A DNA stretch of 5,572 bases from Paracoccaceae bacterium (lineage in GTDB: Bacteria > Pseudomonadota > Alphaproteobacteria > Rhodobacterales > Rhodobacteraceae): NCBI GenBank assembly GCA_007119835.1, contig SKOX01000486.1:1-5572 (forward strand), given 5' to 3'. A program made the translations under genes and the position numbers. The first letter of the stretch is position 1, and each line of letters starts with the position of its first letter. The notes under the pieces are model-generated. The model ran no database searches. It saw only the letters and a list, made by a program, of their open reading frames with translations, and was not told the origin of the DNA. Positions 1 through 5,572 of this stretch are shown here, in pieces.

Positions 1-52
1 CGCCCTTTCCTTAGAGAAAGCCGGCCGACGCGCCCCGGAGCCCGCCTCATGA
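1..52 (+). CDS. Possible 3' end of an upstream gene (partial, uncertain)
   Basis: Reading from base 2, the frame stays open and ends in TGA at 50-52, which would overlap the ATG of the aminotransferase in an ATGA junction. The last residues would be [16 protein letters not shown]. The next gene pair has the same kind of overlap (GTGA), so a tightly packed operon entering from the left is plausible. Against this reading, it uses TTA for leucine, a codon rarely used elsewhere here. A second frame ends at TAG 12-14 and is an equally possible gene end. Only 16 codons are visible, so the product cannot be identified. Confidence 0.25.
   Translation, partial: ALSLEKAGRRAPEPAS
37..40 (+). promoter_or_regulatory. 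Ribosome binding site of the aminotransferase gene
   Basis: GGAG lies eight bases before the ATG at 49. The hisC frame stays open to the left edge of the window, so this site supports starting at 49 rather than further upstream. Confidence 0.6.
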
Positions 53-1146
53 CCGACCCGCATCCGACGATCCGCCCGCAGCCGGGCATCCTGTCGATCG
101 CCCTCTACCAGGGCGGGGAGTCGCAGCTGGCCGGCCATGCCGCGCCGCTCAAGCTGTCGTCGAACGAGAACCCGTTCGGACCGTCGCCCGCGGCCGCCGC
201 GGCCTTCCGCGAGGCCGCGGGCTCGCTGCACATCTACCCCGATTCGGGCCACACCGCGCTGCGGCAGGCGATCGGCGCGGTGCACGGGCTCGACCCGCAG
301 CGCATTCTGTGCGGTGCGGGTTCCGACGAGATCATCGCCTTTCTCGCGCAGGTCTATGCCGGGCCGGGGCTCGAGGTCATCCACACCGAGCACGGCTTCG
401 GCATGTACCGGATCAGCGCGCTCGCCGCGGGGGCCACGCCGGTCGAGGTGCCCGAGCGCGCGCGGCGGACGAATGTCGATGCGATCCTCGCCGCGGCGAC
501 CGACCGCACCGCGCTGGTCTTCGTCGCCAACCCGAACAATCCGACAGGGACGATGATCCCGGAGGCTGAGGTGGTGCGGCTGGCCGAGGGGCTGCCGCCG
601 CAGGCGCTCCTGGTGCTGGACGGAGCCTACGCGGAATACGTCGAGGGGTTCGACGGGCATGCCGGGCTCGTGGAGTCGCGCGAAAACGTGGTGATGACCC
701 GGACGTTCTCGAAGATCCACGGGCTCGGCGGGCTCCGGGTCGGCTGGGGTTACGGGCCGGCCCATGTCATGGAGGCGCTCGAGCGGGTGCGGGGGCCGTT
801 CAATCTCGGGACGCCGCAGCTTGCGGCTGCCGAGGCGGCGGTCCGCGACACCGCCTATACCACGCACTGCCGGGTGGCGAATGCGGTGATGCGGGCGCGG
901 CTCGCCGAGGGACTCGCGGACCTGGGGGTAGCGTCGGATCCGTCTGAGGCGAATTTCGTTCTGGCGCGCTTCCGGGACCGGGACGAGGCGGAAGCCTGCG
1001 ACGCGGCACTGCGCGCGGCGGGTCTCATCGTGCGGAGGGTCGCAGGCTACAAGCTGCCGCATTGCCTCAGGATCACGGTGGGCGACGAGGCGGCGGTCGA
1101 GCGGGTGCTGGCCGCCGTCGCGGCCTTCGTGCGGGTGCGGGCGTGA
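49..1146 (+). CDS. hisC: Histidinol-phosphate / aromatic aminotransferase (HisC family)
   Basis: This is a 365-residue PLP-dependent class I/II aminotransferase of the HisC family, at the usual full length. The fold signatures appear in order: the N-terminal [12 protein letters not shown] (36-47), HIYPD with the active-site Tyr (61-65), GAGSDEII (89-96), NPNNPTG (161-167), the cofactor-binding D191 and Y194 in [23 protein letters not shown] with the PLP Schiff-base lysine at K222 and R230, and LRITVG (340-345), whose R341 should bind the substrate carboxylate. HisC enzymes convert imidazole-acetol phosphate to histidinol phosphate using glutamate. Many also transaminate phenylpyruvate, hydroxyphenylpyruvate or prephenate. 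The next gene is a TyrA-type dehydrogenase that overlaps this one, which suggests an aromatic (tyrosine/phenylalanine) role here, perhaps alongside histidine synthesis. The cytoplasmic family assignment is firm; the in vivo substrate is inferred from the neighbour. Confidence 0.93.
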   Translation: MTDPHPTIRPQPGILSIALYQGGESQLAGHAAPLKLSSNENPFGPSPAAAAAFREAAGSLHIYPDSGHTALRQAIGAVHGLDPQRILCGAGSDEIIAFLAQVYAGPGLEVIHTEHGFGMYRISALAAGATPVEVPERARRTNVDAILAAATDRTALVFVANPNNPTGTMIPEAEVVRLAEGLPPQALLVLDGAYAEYVEGFDGHAGLVESRENVVMTRTFSKIHGLGGLRVGWGYGPAHVMEALERVRGPFNLGTPQLAAAEAAVRDTAYTTHCRVANAVMRARLAEGLADLGVASDPSEANFVLARFRDRDEAEACDAALRAAGLIVRRVAGYKLPHCLRITVGDEAAVERVLAAVAAFVRVRA

Positions 1147-2057
1147 GGCCTTACGGCCATGTCGCGCTGATCGGGCTCGGACTGATCGCCTCGTCGATCA
1201 GCCATGCCATGCGGCGCGCCGGGCTAGAGGCGCGGATCACCGGCACGGCGCGGACGGCGGCGACGCGGGAGGCGGCGGCGCAGCTGGGCCTGGGCGAGAT
1301 CGTGGAGACACCGGGGGAAGCGGTGGCGGGGGCGGATCTCGTCGTCCTCTGCGTGCCGGTGGGCGCCATGGCCGAGGCGGCCGAGGCGATCGCGCCGCAT
1401 CTCGCGCCGGGGGCGACGGTGACCGACGTGGGCTCCGTCAAGCGGGCCGTGGTCGAGGCGGTGGCGCCGCGCCTGCCGGATCACGTGGCGTTCATCCCCG
1501 GCCACCCGCTCGCGGGGACCGAGCATTCCGGCCCGGCCGCGGGCTTTGCCGAGCTCTTCGACAACCGCTGGTGCCTGCTGACCCCGCCGCCCGAGGCGGA
1601 TCCCGAGGCGGTGGCGCGGCTCGCGGCCTTCTGGGAGGCGCTCGGGGCGCGGGTCGAGACGATGGAGGCCGACCACCACGACCTGGTGCTGGCAGTGACG
1701 AGCCATGTGCCGCACCTCATCGCCTACACCATGGTGGGCGTCGCGGACGACCTCAGGCGGGTGACGGCGTCGGAGGTGATCAACTACTCCGCGGCGGGCT
1801 TCCGGGACTTCACCCGCATCGCCGCCTCCGATCCGACGATGTGGCGCGACGTCTTTCTCAGCAACAAGGAGGCGACGCTCGACATCCTCGGGCGGTTCAC
1901 CGAGGAGCTTTTCGCGCTGCAGCGGGCGATACGGCTGGGCGACGGCGAGCACCTGCACGGCTACTTCACGCGGACCCGGGCGATCCGGCGCGGCATCATC
2001 GAGGCGGGGCAGGACACGCCCTCGCCGGACTTCGGACGGATCGGCCGGAAGGGCTAG
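1143..2057 (+). CDS. tyrC: Prephenate / arogenate (cyclohexadienyl) dehydrogenase, TyrA family
   Basis: This is a 304-residue monofunctional TyrA-type enzyme without a chorismate mutase domain. It oxidatively decarboxylates prephenate to 4-hydroxyphenylpyruvate and/or arogenate to tyrosine. The N-terminal Rossmann fold has the nucleotide loop GLGLIASS (11-18). VVLCVPVG (67-74) and DVGSVK (95-100) follow. [11 protein letters not shown] (120-130) carries H121, matching the catalytic histidine of TyrA enzymes. The C-terminal dimerisation domain holds SHVPHLIAY (187-195) and [19 protein letters not shown] (218-236), with a probable substrate-binding R225. I start it at GTG 1143, which gives an overlap with the hisC stop and places the Rossmann glycines close to the N terminus. 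The frame also has an ATG at 1062 inside hisC, but it would add a low-complexity Arg/Gly stretch. There is no clear ribosome binding site, so translation is probably coupled to hisC. Specificity for prephenate or arogenate cannot be read from the sequence. Confidence 0.92.
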   Translation: MRPYGHVALIGLGLIASSISHAMRRAGLEARITGTARTAATREAAAQLGLGEIVETPGEAVAGADLVVLCVPVGAMAEAAEAIAPHLAPGATVTDVGSVKRAVVEAVAPRLPDHVAFIPGHPLAGTEHSGPAAGFAELFDNRWCLLTPPPEADPEAVARLAAFWEALGARVETMEADHHDLVLAVTSHVPHLIAYTMVGVADDLRRVTASEVINYSAAGFRDFTRIAASDPTMWRDVFLSNKEATLDILGRFTEELFALQRAIRLGDGEHLHGYFTRTRAIRRGIIEAGQDTPSPDFGRIGRKG

Positions 2058-2085
2058 CAGCGCTGTCCAGACGTGGACGCGCTGC
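2057..2085. terminator. Hairpin between convergent genes, possible bidirectional terminator
   Basis: CAGCGC (2058-2063) pairs with GCGCTG (2079-2084), and GTCCA (2065-2069) with TGGAC (2074-2078), around a GACG loop (2070-2073). A single T at 2064 is bulged. G2057, the last base of the dehydrogenase stop codon, can also pair with C2085, giving 12 pairs. The hairpin lies between two convergent gene ends, 16 bases beyond the DUF2125 stop. No T-run follows on either strand, so it is not a textbook intrinsic terminator. It may pause polymerase or protect the mRNA 3' ends. Confidence 0.55.
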
Positions 2086-2100
2086 AACCCGTTGATATCC

Positions 2101-3129
2101 TCAGCGGCGGGACGTCAGGCGCGGCGCCGCGCCGATCGCGATCGAGCCGATCGGCGCGGCGAGGAGCATCTGGCCGTCCTCGAAGACGAGCGGCACGTCG
2201 ATCGCGCCGCGCGTGCCGCCGAGACGCGCCATCAGCCCCAGGCCGGTCTCCAGCGCGCGCGCCGTGCTGCGGCCGATCAGGTCGGCCTGCACGGCGATCT
2301 CGAGCATCTCCTGCCAGTTGCGCACGCGGAGGTCGAGCTGGCCCTCGGCATAGCCGCGGGTGTCGGCGGCGATCTCGCCCCGGCCCCGCAGGTCGAGCCG
2401 GCCCCAGCTCACGCGCATGTCGCGCACGACAATCCCCTCGAGGGCAGGGCTTTGCCCCTCGATGGCATGGCGGTCCCACGGGCGATCGAAGGCAAGGGTG
2501 GCGTCGAGCCCGGCCGCCTCCATCCGCGTCGGCAGGACGCCCGCACGGTCGAGGCCTGCGGCCCATTCCTCGGGCAGGACAAGGCCCGCGGCGTCGAGGT
2601 TGAGGTCGTAGTCGTGCAGGCCGGAGGCGCGCTCGGCCTCGGCGCGCCGCGTCGACAGGACCACCCGGGCAAGTTCGGCGCTCCACCCGGCGTCGCCGGT
2701 GATCAGGAGGTTCTCGACCTCCACCGTCGAGCGGTCGAGGGAGAGGTCGAGGCCCGGCACGAAGACCAGTGAGCCGCGCATCCGCGAGTTCTCGATCCTT
2801 GCGCGCTCGTAGGGCGTGGCGAAGACCTGCTCGGTCGGCCAGACCGCGATGAAATGCTGCGGCTTCCAGGTGAGCGACAGAACCTGGAAGAAGGGCGCCT
2901 CCCAGAGCCAGCCCTCGCGGGGGTCGGCGAGCGCAAGCTCGGTCACGGTGAGGTCGACCCGGTTGGGAAAGCCGCTCGTCGAGACGTCGGCCGCCTCCGC
3001 CACCCAGCCGGCGACCCGGCGCTCGGCGAGCCAGGCCTCGACGGCGCTTTCGCGCGTCGAGGCGTTGAACCACCACCAGCCGCTCCAGGCCGCCGCCGCC
3101 AGCAGAACGATTGCCAAGAGTGCCCGCAT
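2101..3129 (-). CDS. DUF2125 family envelope protein
   Basis: This 342-residue protein is recognised as DUF2125, an uncharacterised family common in alphaproteobacteria. Residues 4-19 form a hydrophobic stretch after a short basic start (MRALLAIVLL...), which would be a signal peptide or single N-terminal anchor. The mature part should therefore be periplasmic. Typical family segments are GFPNRVD (53-59) and PQHFIAVWP (90-98). The C-terminal part has a regular alternation of hydrophobic and polar residues (for example VPLVFEDGQMLLA, 312-324) suggesting beta-strands, loosely like the AsmA-type repetitive folds; that likeness is an inference. The ATG at 3129 is chosen because it places the hydrophobic segment at the very N terminus. 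The ribosome binding site is weak. The gene runs opposite to both neighbours, so it has its own promoter. Its function is unknown, and I see no catalytic motif. Confidence 0.88.
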   Translation of the reverse strand: MRALLAIVLLAAAAWSGWWWFNASTRESAVEAWLAERRVAGWVAEAADVSTSGFPNRVDLTVTELALADPREGWLWEAPFFQVLSLTWKPQHFIAVWPTEQVFATPYERARIENSRMRGSLVFVPGLDLSLDRSTVEVENLLITGDAGWSAELARVVLSTRRAEAERASGLHDYDLNLDAAGLVLPEEWAAGLDRAGVLPTRMEAAGLDATLAFDRPWDRHAIEGQSPALEGIVVRDMRVSWGRLDLRGRGEIAADTRGYAEGQLDLRVRNWQEMLEIAVQADLIGRSTARALETGLGLMARLGGTRGAIDVPLVFEDGQMLLAAPIGSIAIGAAPRLTSRR

Positions 3130-3204
3130 AGACTACCCACGCCCGCATTTTCCGGTGCGCGCGCTCTACCCCAGCGCGCCGCCGGGCGGAAGCCTCCGTG
3201 GGCG
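3130..3204. other. 75-base divergent intergenic region
   Basis: This gap must contain the start signals for both the DUF2125 gene (leftward) and the ChaC gene (rightward). I see no convincing -35/-10 pair in either direction and no strong ribosome binding site. GCGGA at 3186-3190 is the nearest purine-rich stretch to the ChaC start, 14 bases away. A GCGCGC repeat (3159-3164 and 3174-3179) is present but expected by chance at this base composition. Confidence 0.4.
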
Positions 3205-3774
3205 ATGGCATTGCGGGAACGTGATCTTTGGGTCTTCGGCTACGGTTCGCTGATCTGGCGGCCGGGCTTCGCCTATGCCGAGCGGCGGCCGGCGCGGCTC
3301 GCGGGCTACCGGCGGCGCTTCTGCATGACCTCGATCCACTACCGCGGCACGCCGGAGCGGCCCGGCCTCGTGCTCGCGCTCGACGCCTGCGCGGAAGGCG
3401 AGTGCCACGGCATCGCCTACCGCGTCGAGGCGGCGGCGGCCGAGGCGGTCCATGCCTACCTGCGCGAGCGCGAGCTCGTCTCCTACGCCTATGACGAGCG
3501 GCACGTCACCGTGACCCTCGACGACGGTGCGACGGTCGAGGCGCTGGCCTACGTCACCAACACCGCCCACGCCCAGTATTGCGGTCACCTGAGCCTCGAG
3601 GAGCAGGCGGCGGTGATCGCGGCCGCCGTCGGGCCGATGGGGCCGAACCACGAATACCTGCTCCAGACCGAGGCGAGCCTCGTCGCGCTCGGCCTCGAGG
3701 ACCCCGAGCTCAGGGCATTGGCGGCACTCGTGCGCGGGCGCCTGCCGGGCGCGCCTCGCGATAGCGTTCCTTGA
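3205..3774 (+). CDS. chaC: Gamma-glutamylcyclotransferase, ChaC family
   Basis: This is a 189-residue ChaC-type enzyme. The family cleaves glutathione in the cytoplasm to 5-oxoproline and Cys-Gly. The substrate-binding signature WVFGYGSLIW (9-18) is at the N terminus. RGTPERPGLVLALD (47-60) and HGIAYRV (68-74) follow. YLRERELVSYAY (85-96) carries the probable catalytic glutamate at E90, the family's 'RE' motif. The C-terminal half has AYVTNTAHAQYCG, GPNHEYLLQT and LGLEDPEL, all typical of the family. The length matches the compact bacterial/ChaC2-like forms; E. coli ChaC is longer. The frame is open far upstream, antisense to DUF2125. ATG 3205 is chosen because it sits seven codons before the conserved block and outside the neighbouring gene. 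It is divergent from DUF2125 and 104 bases ahead of the motor genes, so it is probably a single-gene unit. The name chaC reflects the family, not a link to calcium transport. Confidence 0.9.
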   Translation: MALRERDLWVFGYGSLIWRPGFAYAERRPARLAGYRRRFCMTSIHYRGTPERPGLVLALDACAEGECHGIAYRVEAAAAEAVHAYLRERELVSYAYDERHVTVTLDDGATVEALAYVTNTAHAQYCGHLSLEEQAAVIAAAVGPMGPNHEYLLQTEASLVALGLEDPELRALAALVRGRLPGAPRDSVP

Positions 3775-3776
3775 CA
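3771..3776 (+). promoter_or_regulatory. Candidate -35 element (TTGACA) for the motor genes
   Basis: A perfect TTGACA overlaps the ChaC stop codon. No good -10 sits at the usual 16-18 base spacing; the nearest AT-containing hexamer is GGCTAT at 3798-3803, with a 21-base spacer. It could serve the ExbB-like gene, but it may be a chance match. Confidence 0.25.
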
Positions 3777-3800
3777 GCCCGGGCGCATTCTGCGCGGGGC
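3777..3800 (+). terminator. Hairpin just after the ChaC stop codon
   Basis: GCCC (3777-3780) pairs with GGGC (3797-3800), and GCGCA (3783-3787) with TGCGC (3791-3795), around a three-base TTC loop. GG (3781-3782) opposite G (3796) forms a small internal loop. It begins two bases after the stop codon, as an mRNA 3'-end stem would, but no T-run follows. Its inner arm can alternatively pair with 3813-3821. Confidence 0.35.
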
Positions 3801-3821
3801 TATGGGCAGTTGGAATGCGCC
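3782..3821. repeat. 9-bp perfect inverted repeat in the leader
   Basis: GGCGCATTC (3782-3790) is the exact reverse complement of GAATGCGCC (3813-3821), with 22 bases between the arms. Two further G-T pairs could extend the stem inward in RNA. This pairing excludes the shorter hairpin at 3777-3800. Confidence 0.6.
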
Positions 3822-3846
3822 GCAGCGCAGCGTAAGGTGCGCCGCA
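3816..3846 (+). repeat. 9-bp direct repeat TGCGCCGCA
   Basis: TGCGCCGCA occurs at 3816-3824 and again at 3838-3846, one copy starting 22 bases after the other. The first copy overlaps the right arm of the inverted repeat. It could be a protein-binding site or a remnant of a dispersed intergenic repeat; chance is possible in this GC-rich DNA. Confidence 0.4.
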
Positions 3847-3868
3847 TCCCGCGCCGCGCCCGGCATTC

Positions 3869-3874
3869 GTGAGG
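3869..3874 (+). promoter_or_regulatory. Possible ribosome binding site of the ExbB-like gene
   Basis: GTGAGG ends four bases before ATG 3879, closer than ideal. GCATTC at 3863-3868, immediately upstream, could pair with GAATGC at 3813-3818, which would place this site beside a stem. Confidence 0.4.
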
Positions 3875-3878
3875 CCCG

Positions 3879-5054
3879 ATGCTACTCGCCCACAGGACGC
3901 AACCACAGTTCTCGCAGCCCTATCGGCAGATCGTGTCGATGCTGGTGGTGCTGGCGCTGACCGTGCTTGCCGGGATCGCGCTCTATCCGGCGGTGGCGCC
4001 GATCTTCTTCGCCAACCCCTACCTCAACGGCGTCATCGTCGCGGTGTTCCTCTTCGGCGTCCTCGCCTGCTTCGCGCAGGTCCTGACGCTCAGCAAGGCG
4101 GTGAACTGGATCGAGGGGTTCGCGCACGACCGGCCCGGGCACGAGTTCACCGAGCCGCCGCGGCTGCTCGCGCCGCTCGCCGCACTGCTCGCCAACCGCC
4201 AGGCGCGGCGTGGCGTGACCTCGACCTCGGCGCGGTCGATCCTCGATTCGGTGGCGACCCGGCTCGACGAGCAGCGGGACCTGACGCGCTACATCGTCAA
4301 CCTGCTGATCTTCCTCGGCCTGCTCGGCACGTTCTACGGCCTCGCGACCGTTGTCCCGGCGGTCGTCGACACCATTCGCGGCCTCGCGCCCCAGGAGGGA
4401 CAGACGGCGATGGACGTCTTCGACAACCTGATGGCCGGGCTCGAGGACCAGCTCGCCGGTATGGGCACGGCCTTCGCCTCGTCGCTCCTCGGCCTGGCGG
4501 GCTCGCTCGTCGTCGGCCTGCTCGAGCTCTTCTCCGGGCACGGGCAGAACCGCTTCTACCGCGAGCTCGAGGAATGGCTGTCGTCGATCACCAAGATCGG
4601 CATCGCCTCGGGCGGCGACGTCGAGGAGGGCTTCGGGCAGGCCGATCTCTTCGCGGCCGTCGAGCAGACCGCCGTGCAGGTCGACGTGCTGCGCGAGGTG
4701 GTGGAGCAGGGGGTGCAGCGTTCGGCCGAGACCGAGGCGCGGCTGGCCGAGTTCGCCGCCGCGATCAGCCAGCAGCCGCGGATCGAGCAGGCGAACGGCG
4801 CCGACCAGTCGGTGCTGCTCGAGCGGATCGCCCTGGGCCAGGAGCGGATGATCCAGCTCCTCGAGGCGCGGGAGATGGACGGCGGCGCGGTCGACGCCGA
4901 GACGCGGGCGCGGCTGCGCTCGATCGACACCCAGGTGCTGCGCATCCTCGAGGACATGGCCGCCGGCCGCCAGGACCTCGTGACCGAGATGCGCCAGGAC
5001 ATCGCGGGCCTTGCCGAGGCGCTGCGCGCGGTGGCGAGCCGCGGGAGGATCTAA
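3879..5054 (+). CDS. MotA/TolQ/ExbB-type proton-channel protein with long helical C-terminal tail
   Basis: This 391-residue inner-membrane protein has four likely membrane segments: about 18-41, 49-71, 138-163 and 196-218. A cytoplasmic loop of about 66 residues (72-137) lies between the second and third. This arrangement is MotA-like. The third segment carries LGLLGTFYGLATVV (146-159), the family's GLLGT signature. The fourth begins MGTAFASSLLGLAGS. T151 and T197 fall where ExbB/TolQ proteins have channel-lining threonines. Such proteins form pentamers around a dimer of the partner subunit and convert ion flow into movement. After the fourth segment, about 170 residues, rich in Glu, Gln, Ala and Leu, are probably cytoplasmic and largely helical or coiled coil; TolQ and ExbB end soon after their last helix. 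The next gene follows without a gap and encodes the expected partner. The start at ATG 3879 gives a short polar N terminus before the first helix. The actual process powered is unknown. Confidence 0.85.
   Translation: MLLAHRTQPQFSQPYRQIVSMLVVLALTVLAGIALYPAVAPIFFANPYLNGVIVAVFLFGVLACFAQVLTLSKAVNWIEGFAHDRPGHEFTEPPRLLAPLAALLANRQARRGVTSTSARSILDSVATRLDEQRDLTRYIVNLLIFLGLLGTFYGLATVVPAVVDTIRGLAPQEGQTAMDVFDNLMAGLEDQLAGMGTAFASSLLGLAGSLVVGLLELFSGHGQNRFYRELEEWLSSITKIGIASGGDVEEGFGQADLFAAVEQTAVQVDVLREVVEQGVQRSAETEARLAEFAAAISQQPRIEQANGADQSVLLERIALGQERMIQLLEAREMDGGAVDAETRARLRSIDTQVLRILEDMAAGRQDLVTEMRQDIAGLAEALRAVASRGRI
5043..5049 (+). promoter_or_regulatory. Strong ribosome binding site of the MotB-like gene
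   Basis: GGGAGGA lies within the last codons of the ExbB-like gene, five bases before ATG 5055. It is the strongest such site in the window. It fixes the start of the next gene and suggests that the partner subunit is made efficiently. Confidence 0.8.
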
Positions 5055-5572
5055 ATGGCGCTTGCCCGCCGCAGCACCCAGCGGATCGCGACGTCGATCT
5101 GGCCGGGCTTCGTCGACGCGATCACCGCGCTCGTGCTCGTGCTGTTCTTCGTGCTGTCGATGTTCATGATCGTGCAGTTCGTGCTGCGCGACACCATCAT
5201 GGGCCAGGAGGGCGAGATCGACACGCTGGCGCGTGAGATCGCGGGTCTTGCCGACGCGCTCGGCCTTGCCCAGGCCGAGGCCGCGCGCCAGGAGGAGCTG
5301 GTGGCGACGCTGACCGGCGATCTCGACACGGCAGCGGGACAGATCACCGCCTTCGAGGCGCAGGTCGCGGCGCTTGTGAGCCGCAACCTCGCGCTCACCG
5401 GCGAGCGCGACCTCGCCCAGAGCCGGCTTGCAACCGCGGAGGGCGAACTCGCCGCCGCCACGGGCGAGCTCGAAAGCGCGCGGGCGGCGCTTGCCTCGGA
5501 GGAGGAGCGTGCGGAGCTCGCCGCCGCGCGGACGCGCGCGCTCGAGGCCCTGGTGGAGAGCCTGCGGCAGGA
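5055..5572 (+). CDS. MotB-like stator partner with periplasmic coiled coil (partial, runs off the window)
   Basis: The visible 172 residues have no stop, so the gene is cut by the window end. A short basic N terminus (MALARRSTQRIATSIWPGF) precedes one membrane helix, about 22-44. D21, at the start of this helix in PGFVDAITAL, sits where MotB has its ion-carrying aspartate (its ADFMTAM segment). From about residue 48 to the end, the sequence is an almost uninterrupted amphipathic, coiled-coil-like region rich in Ala, Glu and Leu, with few prolines or aromatics; it should lie in the periplasm. In this type of protein an OmpA-like peptidoglycan-binding domain usually closes the C terminus, but that part is outside the window and is only expected. 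The ATG directly abuts the TAA of the ExbB-like gene, so the two are co-transcribed. The membrane part is clear; the full domain layout is not. Confidence 0.82.
   Translation, partial: MALARRSTQRIATSIWPGFVDAITALVLVLFFVLSMFMIVQFVLRDTIMGQEGEIDTLAREIAGLADALGLAQAEAARQEELVATLTGDLDTAAGQITAFEAQVAALVSRNLALTGERDLAQSRLATAEGELAAATGELESARAALASEEERAELAAARTRALEALVESLRQ

Noticed and set aside
5..20. CTTTC/GAAAG inverted repeat with a six-base loop upstream of hisC
   Set aside because: The stem is only five base pairs and mostly A-T, has no T-run after it, and would lie within or just after an unidentified upstream gene; it is too weak to call a terminator.
1062..1142. ATG at 1062 as an alternative start of the dehydrogenase
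   Set aside because: It would add 27 Arg/Gly-rich residues read out of frame through hisC. GTG 1143 places the Rossmann loop at the expected distance from the N terminus.
1224..2087. A 287-codon minus-strand frame opposite the dehydrogenase
   Set aside because: The Arg/His/Pro-rich translation has no motif, while the plus strand encodes a complete TyrA-type enzyme over the same bases.
3159..3179. GCGCGC inverted repeat in the divergent intergenic region
   Set aside because: Self-complementary GC hexamers are frequent by chance at this base composition, and the repeat is not aligned with any promoter element.
2054..3211. A 385-codon open frame on the minus strand, longer than the DUF2125 frame it overlaps
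   Set aside because: Its translation is dominated by Arg, Pro, Gly and Ala with no fold-like pattern, while the overlapping frame has a signal segment and recognisable DUF2125 motifs. It is a high-GC shadow.
3166..3906. A 246-codon minus-strand frame opposite ChaC
   Set aside because: It is fully antisense to a gene with complete ChaC motifs and has no recognisable features of its own.
3869..5236. A 455-codon plus-strand frame from GTG 3869 covering the ExbB-like gene
   Set aside because: It has no membrane segments, is Arg/Ala/Gly-rich, and runs across the stop and start of the two genes that show clear stator motifs. It is a shadow frame.
3879..5572. Zorya anti-phage system (ZorA/ZorB-like pair)
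   Set aside because: The MotA/MotB-like pair has a long tail as ZorA does, but no ZorC, ZorD or ZorE gene is visible and the surroundings are housekeeping genes. The pair was kept only as a general stator-type system.

Overview
The window is very GC-rich, with strong G/C preference at third codon positions. The aminotransferase/TyrA-type dehydrogenase pair, the DUF2125 protein, and the ExbB-like plus MotB-like pair together point to an alphaproteobacterium, most likely a Rhodobacterales member. That placement is inferred from gene content and protein style, not from a marker gene. The window looks like an ordinary chromosomal segment. I see no tRNA, rRNA, CRISPR array, insertion sequence or phage gene in it.

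Layout: (1) Bases 1-2057, plus strand: a histidinol-phosphate/aromatic aminotransferase (hisC-like) and a prephenate/arogenate dehydrogenase (tyrA/tyrC-like) overlap by four bases (GTGA). They probably form part of a tyrosine-biosynthesis operon. An upstream gene may end within bases 1-52. (2) Bases 2101-3129, minus strand: a DUF2125 envelope protein with an N-terminal membrane anchor or signal, convergent with the dehydrogenase. A 12-bp hairpin lies between them. (3) Bases 3205-3774, plus strand: a ChaC-type gamma-glutamylcyclotransferase, divergent from DUF2125. (4) A 104-base gap with overlapping inverted and direct repeats. (5) Bases 3879-5572, plus strand: a MotA/TolQ/ExbB-like four-helix membrane protein, directly followed by a MotB-like protein cut off by the window end. 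The second protein has one membrane helix with a conserved aspartate and then a long coiled coil.

The first two genes act in succession in tyrosine synthesis. The ChaC protein belongs to glutathione turnover. The last two are expected to form an ion-driven inner-membrane motor that reaches into the periplasm. This pair, with extended helical regions on both subunits, is the part of the window most open to new biology. The rest is recognisable housekeeping. All complete genes look intact, without frameshifts.
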